Shown here: piece after piece, positions 31,446 to 44,900 of the stretch
How the letters are laid out: each line of letters opens with the position of its first letter
Numbering within the stretch: the stretch's first letter is position 1
Assembly: GCA_963680875.1 (NCBI GenBank)
Contig: OY804579.1
Location: forward strand, 15,763,506 to 15,827,505
Reading direction: 5' to 3'
Origin: Bathymodiolus brooksi
Lineage: Eukaryota > Mollusca > Bivalvia > Mytilida > Modiolidae
Length of the DNA: 64,000 bases
Made by a program: the position numbers and the translations under genes
The notes under the pieces: model-generated
What the model saw: the letters and a program-made list of their open reading frames with translations, nothing else
What the model was told of the DNA's origin: nothing
Databases searched by the model: none

Positions 31446-31692
31446 AAATCGCCATACTGTATCTAGCTTCTGGAGTGGGGGCTGTGGGAGTGGGCTTTGC
31501 CTTCAAGACACCATACTCTCACTCTGAGACATCAAAAACGGTTGACAGCTCTGCTGGATCGATACCTCTACTGGTGGTCTATTAGTCCTCGATGGTATCA
31601 TTCGCCCAGTAGTCAGTGCTCCGGAGGCAGAATGTGGTTTTTTAGATATATCTTTTTATCGAAATTTACAATTCCAAATCATGTCTTCTGTA
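31446..31692 (+). other. possible exon with a membrane-like segment (unsupported)
   Basis: One frame reads KIAILYLASGVGAVGVGFAF, a plausible membrane helix, followed by KTPYSHSETSKT and a stop at 31584. In another frame LLVLDGIIRPVVSAPEAEC runs to a good donor (CTTCTGTAAGTAA at 31687-31699). No start codon or acceptor could be fixed, and no family was recognised. It may be a 5' untranslated exon of the gene at 32916 or a remnant. Confidence 0.25.
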
Positions 31693-31974
31693 AGTAATTC
31701 TGAAATTAAATGGTAAATTATACGCAAACGATTTTGAATGCACCATATATTCATCATAGCTAAAGGATTGTTGTTAAGGTTTAATAGTGTTTGATTAAAT
31801 AGTGTCCGCCGTGAAATAGTGTCATATGTTACAATTGTTTTCTATGATAAAGTCCGAGGACGGAATAAAGCGCAGAGGTGACTTCTTTTGGACTGTTGTG
31901 GATTTTTCATTTGAAAAAAGATACAATCTGACACATTTTCACAGGACAATATTATGGCTTACATTTCAAATTTT

Positions 31975-32205
31975 GTACGTCACTTTCAACACTATTTCAG
32001 TTTTTTCGTGTCGATAAGTTTTATTGGTGTAGGGAAACCAGAGTACCAAGAGGAAACCACAGATCTTCCGCCAGTCACTGACAAATCACATAATGTTGTA
32101 TCGAGTACACCTCGTCGTGAGAGGGATTCGAACTCCCATCGTCTAGTGGTGATAGGCACTGATGGCATAGGAGTTGTAACTGTAACTACCATACCTCGTC
32201 GCTAA
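31975..32205 (-). mobile_element. SINE family 2
   Basis: On the minus strand: GCGACGAGGTATGGTAGTTA (head), GGGAGTTCGAATCCC (box B), CGAGGTGTACTCGATACAAC, CCTCTTGGTACTCTGG and the 3' GTTGAAAGTGACG. ORFs at 31954-32205 on both strands are artefacts of it. Confidence 0.85.
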
Positions 32206-32294
32206 AGAGCAATATATCTATTTGGTACACATATTATGTAGTGTTTAAATATGAGTAAATAAAATTATAAACAAAAGCGTAGCATCATGATAAC

Positions 32295-32642
32295 CAGTGC
32301 CGGATTTAGATAAAGACGGAGAGGCCCTAGGCTAAATCCACTTGTGAGGCCCCTCCCAATACCCCACCTGCACGACTGGAGGAAGATGGAAGCGTGTTTA
32401 ATCAATTTCAATAAAGGCAAAGAAGATGAGGGGTGTTTAAAATTCTACAATATTCTGAAATGGAGTGCAACTGTGTAAGGAAAATTACTGAAGGATTGTT
32501 TAGAAAGTACAGTACGTTATGACAGCATAAGTGTGAAAGTCCAATAACAGTGTTAAAAATATTATACACCTTGGTCGGAGGCACCTTAAATTGTGATGCC
32601 CTAGGCTTCAGCCTATCGAGCCTATAGGTAAATTCGGCACTG
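32295..32642 (+). mobile_element. hAT-like MITE with CAGTGCCGG termini
   Basis: Begins CAGTGCCGGATTTA and ends AATTCGGCACTG. Flanks ATGATAAC and AGCATAAC agree at 6 of 8 bases, as an old hAT target duplication would. The interior (GGAGGAAGATGGAAG, then GTGTTTAATCAATTTCAATA) is shared with the copy at 61135-61453. Confidence 0.75.
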
Positions 32643-32915
32643 AGCATAACGCTTGTAGAATCCAAATAAAAAGTTGTGCGTTGTATATATTTGCACTTGT
32701 TGGTCTTTAGACAAATTACCCAAATAAAGCGTTTGTTGGACTCTACTTTCAGTTTCACTTCTTTGTTATTGTTGCACAACATTACAAATTCAATTTGTTT
32801 TAATTATTTACTCTCCAGAATGTTCGTATTGTACAGTTATATATTCATGCTCTGTTTAGTGTGATAAACATTTGTGCTTAGAATACAGGGAAACACGTTA
32901 ACAACCAAATTCACA

Positions 32916-35900
32916 ATGTTGGATAAATCTGAATTGATAAAACATCTGAAACTTGTAAGTTCAAAGCATAGGGGTCTGAAATTTAATTATCAGTGTTAGC
33001 TATTCCGTTTAGTTGTATATGTAAGCTAAAACACTAAAGCTACTCATTTGGGACTTTAACGGTAGATGTACAATATAAAAATAAGAGAACTGTGTCAGTT
33101 AGTCCGAGATTCCTCTGTCGTTTAACGCCATTTATAAAGTTGCTGTAGCCGTTCTACAGCAACTTTATAAATGCCGTTAAACGACAGAGGAATCTCGGAC
33201 TATGTGTCAGTGTGAGTAAATTAACGTAGACGTAAAGCTGTGTGTGAAAATTAAAGTGGGTTGAGGTAAATAAATTTAATATGTTTTATGTCAGCTTTTA
33301 ATCACAGGCACATGGGGCATGTATTTCGTTTCCTCCTCCCCCCTTTTCTCTACTACTCCCCCCCTTTTTTCAAAATTTTCATATAAATCATTCCTTTTTC
33401 AAAATTTTCTTAATCATTCGTTTTTCTTCATTTGACAATATCAGTAGACGTCATACATCATGAATAATACGTGTATTCTGTGTCCACAGTTTTTATACTG
33501 TATCAGTCGAAAAACTGTGGACACATAATACACGTATTATTCATGAAGTTTGACGTCTGCTGAAATTGTCAAATGAAGAAAAACGAATGATTATGAAAAT
33601 TTTGAAAAAGGAATGATTGATATGAAAATTTTGAAAAAGGAGGGTAGTAGAGAAAAGGGGGGAGGAGGAAGCTTTTCATGTTTTTTTTTTATTTATTTAG
33701 TTATCATTTTAACACTTTTGTTAATGCCAAATACATATATATGACAAGCAAAAGTGTCGAGAAAAAGTAACAGTAGGCTAGATACAAGAACAAGGCAATA
33801 TTGAGTGTTATTTATAATGAATGTGGCAGAGTGGTCTATGGTGGCGGACATAAGCCTAAGCGATTGGTGTTGTATTACATTTTTGTATATCAAAGGTTTG
33901 GGTTTGAATTCTGTCTAGGATAGAACAAAAAAATTGTCACCTCAAAAATCTAATTCTAACACTGTTGCGTTTAGTATATATTCAGACATATATATATACT
34001 AAGATATTTTTTATATAATGTCTGAACATTCAACCCAACAGTGTACTTTACGGTTTGATTTTTAGCTGACAAATATTTTGTTCTTCCCTCAGCAGGATTC
34101 AACCCACACCAATGATACACTGCAGCACTGATTTTCTTAGCATAATAACATCCATTTAGTCCCCCTGGCCAAATCCAAAATGCTATAATATAGTTTCATA
34201 AACCAAGTTTAAATTTTTAAGATAGTTTTAGTCTGAATGTTTATTTCTTCAGGTTTTAGAAGATGAGTTGTCTAGAGATGACAGATTGCTTAGTGAAGCA
34301 GATTTAAAAATAGTACTTATTGATGAAAAAAGCAGCATATAACCAAGGGAGACAATTGTTGGATATCCTACATATCCATTGTACAGGGAAATTGGAAACA
34401 TGCTGTATCAATGGATGGAAAATAAGTATGTGTTGTGTCACGGTATCATCATATGTTGTATTTTTATATAAAAAATCATGAATCAGTATGTGTTGTGTGG
34501 TAAGGTGCCGGTATAAGTTGTGTTTTAATTAAAACAAAAATCATGAATCAGTATGTGTTGTGTGGTAAGATGCCAGTATGTTGTGTTTTAATCAAATAAA
34601 ATCATGAATCAGTATGTGTTGTGTGATGACAACATTTTATGTGTTTAAAAAATATTGTTGAATAAGAATGTTGTGTGAAGGTGCTGATATCTGTACTTGT
34701 GCTTTAGAAAATAATGTAGTTGAATATAGATATGTTTGCTGTTTGTATGGGCAGTCATCTGTTATGTTTTAAAAAAAAAGATACAGGTAGTTGGAAAATG
34801 AATGTGTGTTGTGTGTAGTGACAAGCATCAGTTGTGGTCTTGCTACAAATTAGCATAATAATATGTATAAACATTTCTGATAAAGCCATTTTTATAACTT
34901 GGTAAAAAGTCTGATCCTTACAAGTTTTGTTTTCTTTCATTGAAACTTGGTTTAAACCTAACCATGAATAAACTAATAACATGTAAACACATACCATCAG
35001 ATTTAGTCCTTATTACAGGTTTGAAATCTTAACAAATTTAACCTGTCTAATCCATCCACCCTGTCTATATCAACCAACATATTGCACTGTTTGTTTTAGA
35101 CAGGTTCCATTGCCTATCATTACTTGATGGTATATTTTCCCATGTAATTACAGAGAATGTCCAGTTGTGAATCTACCAAAGTATAATTTATTGGATGAAA
35201 AAGTTTATGTAGAATCAAGGTAACTATATCTAACATTAGGGGCAAAGTGTTGAAAGTATTTGGATGTACATCACAAATTGACAATGGATAGTGCACATCT
35301 TATATGTTCATAGTAACTATATCTAAATTTTGTTATTCTATAACTGTCCTCTATGCCAATTTTATATCTTTGACTCTCGGTTAAAATTGCTCTATAAACC
35401 AAACATGTAAAAAAAACCATGAAATTAATATCATATAAAAAGGGAAGTGATTTTTTTTTCAATTGTATTGTGCTACATTTTGTATTATTTATGATCTATT
35501 TGTTCATGACTAAAATGAGTTAGAGTATTTGATTTAGATTATGTCCTTGTTAACATTAAAATATATCACAATGACTGACATGGGCAAGTCAAAACTTTAT
35601 AATTTAATGATACATTTAGAATAACAGTAGTTTTGAAGGTCATGACAGACTCTACCGCTAGTATCGCAGCAAGTCTGACATTTTTCATTTTTCCTAGTTA
35701 TCTATGGCAAATTATAAATTTGTTTTGAAAACTATTGAAAAATACTTTATTTGATATGTAGCAAAAAGATGGCAATATAAGTCGTAAGGAGAGCCTATTA
35801 CTTCCTGTGATCCCACAGATATACATGTACTGCACATTAACCATCTTTATGTATGTCTTATAAATAGGTCAGCCACGTTTGCCTCCATTACACCATTATT

Positions 35901-38900
35901 GGATGGAATGAAGTCTTTGTGGGACCACTGGGGCATTGATGAAAGAAAATATAGAATTAGATATATACTTACAGTAAGTAATAATAAATAAACCATTAGA
36001 TGGTTAGCTAGGGTTAAGGTATTGAAAGCCACTTTCAACAATATTTCAGTTGTATCATAGCAGTCAGTTTTATTGGTGGAGGAAACCAGAGTACCCGGAG
36101 GACACCATCGACCTGCCGCAAGTCACTGATAAACTTTATCACATAATGTTGTATCAAGTACAATTTAAACCTGAGTGGGATTTTATCTAGTTATATATTT
36201 TCCTTTCAAATATTGACTGATATTATATATATAGGTCACACATAATGTATGCAATAATACTTTGTTTAATATTTGAGGTTTTCTGTAAAGTTTGCAATTT
36301 TGCTGACATTTGATTATTTTCGATTTTGATCCCCTTTTAAAATTATGTGCAACAGCCCTGTCCTCCATACAAAATTGACTTTTGTAGAGGTGAGTTCAAA
36401 GAGGAATAACTGAGAAATAATTGTTATTAGAATGGGACCCTATGGAAAAATATTTTAATTTATTTTGAAATCTAATTTGAATGGAATGTTCCTTGTATAG
36501 TATTCTACAAAATATCTGTTTTTGTGTGTTGATCAGTAATTAATTAAAGTTGTAACATGAATGTATTCTTTTCCTTTGATCTTTTTATGGTTTATATACC
36601 AAAATGTAAGCAACAGCTAAGAACTATGAAATACACGTAGATACGATATAGATATTGCACATTTTAAATCTGAGGTGTAGTTTTATTACTCTCAGAGAGC
36701 CGTGCAATAATCAACAACCTAGAAGTGATATTGCACATGGCTTCAAGTTACAAATCATTTAAACCACGGTTTTCTGAGTTAAATGGTTAAACAATCTCAT
36801 GCTTTGTGTTTGATTGTTTAACCGTTAATCTCGGAAAACCGTGGTATAAATATTACATAGCTAACACTGATGACAATAGGACTCTATGTGAAAATGAGAT
36901 AAAATAATTTTGCTAAAAAACTTGGATATATATATCATGTATATAGGGTGATCTTCTCAGTTACTTTATCAATGATTCTTGTCCTATAGTTACTAGAAAA
37001 GAGGGGTATGCTAGATTTGTTAGGAATCAGAAAGACAGTGGGAACAAAGGAAATCTTCCCATGCTCAAGGAAAACTTTAGAAAAATGTTTTACAGAGAAA
37101 CATTCGTAAGTATCAATAAATCACAGTTTTTTTGACATAAAGTAATTCAGTATTTATTTGTTTATTTGTTTCAAAACACATGACTGATTAATGTACTTTT
37201 ATAATTATTTCCATATCATATTACTATTTTTAATAAATATTCAATTTCAACAAATTGATGACCTACATGTATTTATTCTGGTTCGATTGTTATGTCCCTT
37301 TACTAATTGAAAAAAATTGCAAATTTGTCATTTCTGCTCTTAACTTCAGTATCTTGGCCAAACATTTTGAACTTAAAAAACTCTTACTTTATAGTTTCCC
37401 TTTACAAACTGAAAGCTATTGCCTGTAGCACCAGAAAATAGCTTTTTGTTAGCTCACCTGACCCAAAGGGTCATGTGAGGTATTGCCATCACTTGGCTTC
37501 CGTTGTCCGTCCGTTAACTTTTCATATTTTAATCTACTCCTCTGAAACAACTGGACCAAATGGAACCAATTTTGGCAGAAAGCATCTATATAAGGTCCTC
37601 TATAAAGTCTCTTCATTTCGTCCCATTCCGCCAACAAATATGGCCGCCAAGGGCAATTCTTGTTTCTGATTGGCTAATGTTAAAAAAAATCTTCTCCTCT
37701 GAAACTGCTTGGCCAAATGGAGCCAAACTTGGCAGGAAGCATCTATGTAACATCCTCTATAAAACTTCTTCATTTAATTCCATTCGGCCAACAAACATGG
37801 CCACTGTTACTAAAAATAGAACATAGGGTAAAATTGCACGTTTTTGGTAACAACTCAAAAACCGTTAATAATATCAGAAATCTGACATGGGTAAAAATGA
37901 TCAGCACAGGAAGATCTAACTACCCTGAAATTTTGAAGAAAATCTGATTACCTATCTTGGAGTTATTGCCCTTTTTTCGTCAAATTTTCAAAATTTTAAT
38001 ACTTTTCGTTTTTTATTTCAAAAACTATAAGAGATAGACGTTAAGTTTAAACAGCAAACATGTGCAGCATGTCAAGATCTACATGCCCTGCAATTTTGAA
38101 GTAAATCTGATTACCCGTCTAGGAGTTATTGCCCTTTTTTATTTTTTTATTTTTTAATTTAAACATTTTTGTCTGATATTTCAAAAACTATTAGAGATAA
38201 AGGTTAAGTTTAAATTGCAAACATGTGCAGCATATTAAGATCTACCTACCCTGTAATTTTGAAGTTAATTTGAGTACCCAATTTGGAGTTATTGCCCTTT
38301 TTTTCGTCAAATTTTCAAAATGTTAATACCTTTTGTCCTTTATTTCAAAAACTATAAGAGATAGATGTTAAGTTTAAACAGCAAACATGTTCAGCATGTC
38401 AAGATCAACCTAGCCTACAGTATTTTAAAGTAAATCTGATTACCCATCTTGAAGTTATTGCCCTTTTTTCATCAAATTTTAAAAATGTTAATACTTTTCA
38501 TCCTTTATTTCAAAAACTATAAGAGATAGATGTTGAGTGTAAACTGAAAACATGTTCAGCTTGTCAAGATCTACATGCCCTGCAATTTTGAAGTAAATCT
38601 GATTAACCGTCTAGGAGTTATTGCCCTTTTTTCATCATTTTTTAGCTCACCTGACCCAAAGGGCCATGTGAGGTATTGCCATCATTTGGCGTCCGTCGTC
38701 CGTCCGTTAACTTTTTCATATTTTAATCTTCTCCTCTGAAACAACTTTGCCAAATGGAACCAAACTTGGCAGTAAGCATCTATGTAAGGTCCTCTATAAA
38801 GTTTCTCCATTTCGTTCCATTTGGCCTATAAACATGGGCGCCAAGAATAATTCTTTTTTCTGATTGGCTAATGTTAAAAAAAATCTTCTCCTCTGAAACA

Positions 38901-41900
38901 GCTTGGCCAAATGGAGCCAAACTTGGCATAGATGGTCCCTGGGTGTGTCCCTTTTAAAATTGTGTCCGACAGCCCCACCCTCCATTCAAGATGGCTGCTG
39001 TTTTTTAAGGTAATGATTATTTCCCTTTGAAATTTGCTTCAGTATCATTCTATTGTCAGGTGAGCGATACAGGCTCAGTGGGCTGAGCCTCTAGTTTGTT
39101 ATATGCTGGAGTGAGGGTATCTTTGTGCTATGAACTTCTTCTTCTTTTATTTTTCTGTTTTTACATGTTAAGACACAAGTTTACATACAGTACAAATTAA
39201 TAAAATAGTGAAATTATAGAAGTGGATAAAGAATGTGCTCAGATTAGAAATTAGACCTGTTGTTGCCCATCGATTATGGTGTAGAAATGTTGTTGCCTAT
39301 CAGTGGTGGTATATACATGTGTAAATGTCGCCCAAAATATTGTACAGATATACATGTAATATGTAACTAGTTTAATAACATTAGACTATTTGTTTATGCT
39401 ATAATTTTAAACATACCGGTCCACAAAACACTCATCTTTAAACTTGATGAAAATATTTACGATACTTTAAATAATAATATAAATGTATTGACAGGCCGAA
39501 TTCCCAGTTGTCAGTTGGAGCCAGGGCATTAGCAAAGCATCACCATAGAGACGCAAGTACATCATGGTGGGGTGTATGTACAGGAAGTAAGCTATATTAT
39601 TGTATATTTTTGTTTCTTATAAAATTCTTTTTATGTAGTAATAGTATGCCAACAGTTTTGTATGGCTCGTACTTTTTCCAGTATAATTAAAGTTCAAAAT
39701 AGGGCCAACACCAAAAAGTCAGAATTTTGATATTTAAGATCCATTTTCTTTATATTCCTCATGAAATTTCCTACCTGTGTTTTACAAAACAGATTTGTCA
39801 TGTTTTTTCTGAGATAAAAGAGATCAAAAGGGGCCATAAGTAACTAACATCTAAAATAACTTTATTTATTTTAAATTAAATTTGTATGCAGTTTTTTCCA
39901 ATGATTTTTTTTTAAATACCAGTACCAGCTTGGAATATGCCAAGAGATTTTGCATAGCTCTTTGTAGGTTTTTATTGTTTTATTTATCGTTGATAACATT
40001 TTGTGGAGAGAAAAAATCTATCTAAAAACTATTAAACTAATTCTTTACTATTAATTAATATAATTTAATTATAAATTTCAGCTGAACAGGCCAAGAATGA
40101 ACATGCCTTGAAGATCGTGAACAAAATTTTAGACAATGCTACCTGGCTTAATACACATTGGTTACCTGTAAGTTATATCATCACAATTATTTAAGACAAT
40201 GCTACCTGCCTTAATACACATTGGTTACCTGTAAGTTATATCATCACAATTATTTAAGACAATGCTACCTGGCTTAATACACATTGGTTACCTGTAAGTT
40301 ATATTATCACAATTATTTAAGACAATGCTACCTGCCTTAATACACATTGGTTACCTGTAAGTTATATTATCACAATTATTTAAGACAATGCTACCAGGCT
40401 TAATACACATTGGTTACCTGTAAGTTATATCATCACAATTATTTAAGACAATGCTACCTGCCTTAATACACATTGGTTACCTGTAAGTTATATCATCACA
40501 ATTATTTAAGACAATGCTACCTGGCTTAATCACAATTATTTAAGACAATGCTACCTGGCTTAATCACAATTATTTAAGACAATGCTACCAGGCTTAATGC
40601 ACATTGGCTACCTGTAAGTTATCACAATTATTTACAGTAATTTATGTTTTATTTGGATTACTATAAATAGCAACATGTTTTGTTTCTTTTACACAATATG
40701 AATTAGAAAAGTTGTTTTTATGTGTACACCCTGACCCTTCTCCCAAATTTCAAAAGCTTATGATCACATTACCCTCTTGTATTATAAACTGTATTAAGGG
40801 ACCATCGTGGTCGTGATCATATGGTAGTTAGATTTACAACTACCTATGCAATCAGTGCCTATCACCACTAAAGTTGTAAGTTTGAATCCCAATCGATACA
40901 ACATTATGTGATAAAGTTTGTCAGTGACTTGCGGCAGGTTGGTGGTTTTCTTGTGCTTTTCTGGTTTCCCCCACCAATAAAACTGACTGCCATGATATAG
41001 CTGAACTATTGTTGAAAGTGGTGTTAAACACGATGATCCTATCCCAAACCCTATAATCTGTATCTCTTTGTAGGTGCACAGATCACATTGCTTAAGTTGG
41101 ATCAAACTGACTAAAATCAGAACTTGCTCCACTTTACTAATATGTCACAGTCTGGAGATCACTAATATGTCACAGTCTGGAGATCACTAATATGTCACAG
41201 TCTGGAGATCACTAATATGTCACAGTCCGGAGATCACTAATATGTCACAGTCTGGAGATAACTAATATGTCACAGTCTGGAGATCACTAATATGTCACAG
41301 TCTGGAGATCACTAATATGTCACAGTCTGGAGATCACTAATATGTCACAGTCTGGAAATCACTAATATGTTACAGTCTGGAAATCACTAATATGTCACAG
41401 TCTGGAGATCACTAATATGTCACAGTCTGGAGATAACTAATATGTCACAATCAGGAGATCACTAATATGTCACAATCTGGAGATCACTAATATGTCACAG
41501 TCTGGAGATCACTAATATGTCACAGTCAGGAGATCACTAATATGTCACAGTCAGGAGATCACTAATATGTCACAGTCTGGAGATCTTATATGTCACAGTC
41601 TGGAGATCACTAATATGTCACAGTCTGGAGATCACTAATATGTCACAGTCTGGAGATCACTAATATGTCACAGTCTGGAGATCACTAATATGTCACAGTC
41701 TGGAGATCTAATATGTCACAGTCTGGAGATCACTAATATGTCACAGTCAGGAGATCACTAATATGTCACAGTCTGGAGATCACTAATATGTCACAGTCAG
41801 GAGATCACTAATATGTCACAGTCTGGAGATCACTAATATGTCACAGTCTGGAGATCACTAATATGTCACAGTCAGGAGATCACTAATATGTCACAGTCTG

Positions 41901-44900
41901 GAGATCACTAATATGTCACAGTCAGGAGATCACTAATATGTCACAGTCTGGAGATCACTAATATGTCACAGTCTGGAGATCACTAATATGTCACAGTCAG
42001 GAGATCACTAATATGTCACAGTCTGGAGATCACTAATATGTCAGTCTGGAGATCACTAATATGTCACAGTCTGGAGATCTAATATGTCACAGTCTGGAGC
42101 TCACTAATATGTCACAGTCAGGAGATCACTAATATGTCACAGTCTGGAGATCACTAATATGTCACAGTCAGGAGATCACTAATATGTCACAGTCTGGAGA
42201 TCACTAATATGTCACAGTCTGGAGATCACTAATATGTCACAGTCTGGAGATCACTAATATGTCACAGTCTGGAGATCTAATATGTCACAGTCTGGAGATC
42301 ACTAATATGTCACAGTCAGGAGATCACTAATATGTCACAGTCTGGAGATCACTAATATGTCAGTCAGGAGATCACTAATATGTCACAGTCAGGAGATCAC
42401 TAATATGTCACAGTCTGGAGATCACTAATACGTCACAGTCTGGAGATCACTAATATGTCACAGTCTGGAGATCACTAATTTGTCACAGTCTGGAGATCAC
42501 TAATATGTCACAGTCTGGAGATCACTAATATGTCACAGTCTGGAGATCACTAATATGTCACAGTCTGGAGATCACTAATATGTCACAGTCTGGAGATCAC
42601 TAATATGTCAGTCAGGAGATCACTAATATGTCACAGTCTGGAGATCTAATATGTCACAGTCTGGAGATAACTAATATGTCAGTCTGGAGATCACTAATAT
42701 GTCACAGTCTGGAGATCACTAATATGTCACAGTCTGGCAGATCTAATATGTCACAGTCTGGAGATCACTAATATGTCACAGTCTGGAGATAACTAATATG
42801 TCACAGTCTGGAGATCACTAATATGTCACAGTCTGGAGATCACTAATATGTCACAGTCTGGAGATCACTAATATATCACAGTCTGGAGATCACTAATATG
42901 TCACAGTCTGGAGATCACTAATATGTCAGTCTGGAGATCACTAATATGTCACAGTTTGGGAGATCTAATATGTCACAGTCTGGAGATCACTAATATGTCA
43001 CAGTCTGGAGATCACTAATATGTCACAGTCTGGCAGATCACTAACATGTCACAGTCTGGAGATCACTAACATGTCACAGTCTGGAGATCACTAATATGTC
43101 ACAGTCAGGAGATCACTAATATGTCACAGTCTGGAGATCACTAATATGTCACAGTCTGGAGATCACTAATATGTCACAGTCTGGAGATCACTAATATGTC
43201 ACAGTCTGGAGATCTAATATGTCACAGTCTGGAGCTCACTAATATGTCACAGTCAGGAGATCACTAATATGTCACAGTCTGGAGATCACTAATATGTCAC
43301 AGTCAGGAGATCACTAATATGTCACAGTCTGGAGATCACTAATATGTCACAGTCTGGAGATCACTAATATGTCACAGTCTGGAGATCACTAAAATGTCAC
43401 AGTCTGGAGATCTAATATGTCACAGTCTGGAGATCACTAATATGTCACAGTCAGGAGATCACTAATATGTCACAGTTTGGAGATCACTAATATGTCACAG
43501 TCTGGAGATCACTAATATGTCACAGTCTGGAGATCACTAACATGTCACAGTCTGGAGATCACTAATATGTCACAGTCTGGAGATCACTAATATGTCACAG
43601 TCTGGATATCACTAATATGTCACAGTCTGGAGATCACTAATATGTCACAGTCTGGAGATCACTAACATGTCACAGTCTGGAGATCACTAATATTTCACAG
43701 TCTGGAGATCACTAATATGTCACAGTCTGGAGATCACTAATATGTCACAGTCTGGAGATCACTAATATGTCACAGTCTGGAGATCACTAATATGTCACAG
43801 TCTGGAGATCACTAATATGTCACAGTCTGGAGATCACTAATATGTCACAGTCAGGAGATCTCTAATATGTCACAGTCTGGAGATCACTAATATGTCACAG
43901 TCTGGAGATCACTAATATGTCACAGTCCGGAGATCACTAATATGTCACAGTCTGGAGATCACTAATATGTCACAGTCTGGCAGATCTGAGGAAACTCCAT
44001 TGCTGGTCACATGTGAGTGATCTTTTGTCATGAATATATAATGATATGATAAATTACCGTTATGACATTTTGGCCAATCGGATTGTTCCTATCATGCAAA
44101 GCAGTTTAGTATAACTTTCATGGTGTTTTAATAGCCATTTTCATTGGATGGTACATATGATCACTCACATGTGACCCCTAATGAGGTTTCTTCAGATCTT
44201 CCACACCATTACATATCAGTAAAGGGTAGCAAGTGAGAGATCTGATTTTAATCAGGATCAGAATATTTTTAAAGCAACTAATTATTACTTACAATATGTT
44301 TGTCACATTAGTGCAGTTCTCTGTGCATTATTTTACATGCATGTTACAGTGCACAGTCAAACCTGTCTTAAAGGGAAGCTGTCACTGTCTATAATGGACA
44401 GCTTCATTTTCTCAATTTAGTGAATAATGCATATAATTTGAAACTGTTTATAAAGGTCAACTGCTCATAAAGTGTACAGGTTCAGGTTTCCATCAATTCC
44501 CTTTTATACAGGTTTGACTGTATATAGGCAGGGATATAAGATGAAAAAGACAAAGAGAGTGTCATACAATATTTGAATAAGCCATGTCCATTATTTTCAC
44601 TTCAATTCTATTAAATTTGACACTCATATATTAGTATAGTTTTAGTTTATAGAACTAGAAAGAAATCTTTGCAGGATATAAAACATGGTTTTACCTTTGA
44701 AATTTTCAATACAATGAATATTTTGTTTTCAATTTTAGCAAGACATCATTATATTAGAGGCCAGACATTTTGAAGGTAAGCATATTTTCTCTTGATATCT
44801 TTTTAAAGTTTTGTTTGTAGATCTCGTGTCTTACATGTTTGACAGAAAGTATAAGCATTTTTGTAGAAAAAACATATTGTTCATATCTATAGTAAGATAT

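Noticed and set aside
37449..38985. Several ORFs beginning MEPN or MEGG
   Set aside because: They fall in the AGCTCACCTGAC element and recur with each copy in non-conserved frames.
41131..43979. CRISPR-like array
   Set aside because: The repeats are head-to-tail without unique spacers, in an intron of an animal gene.
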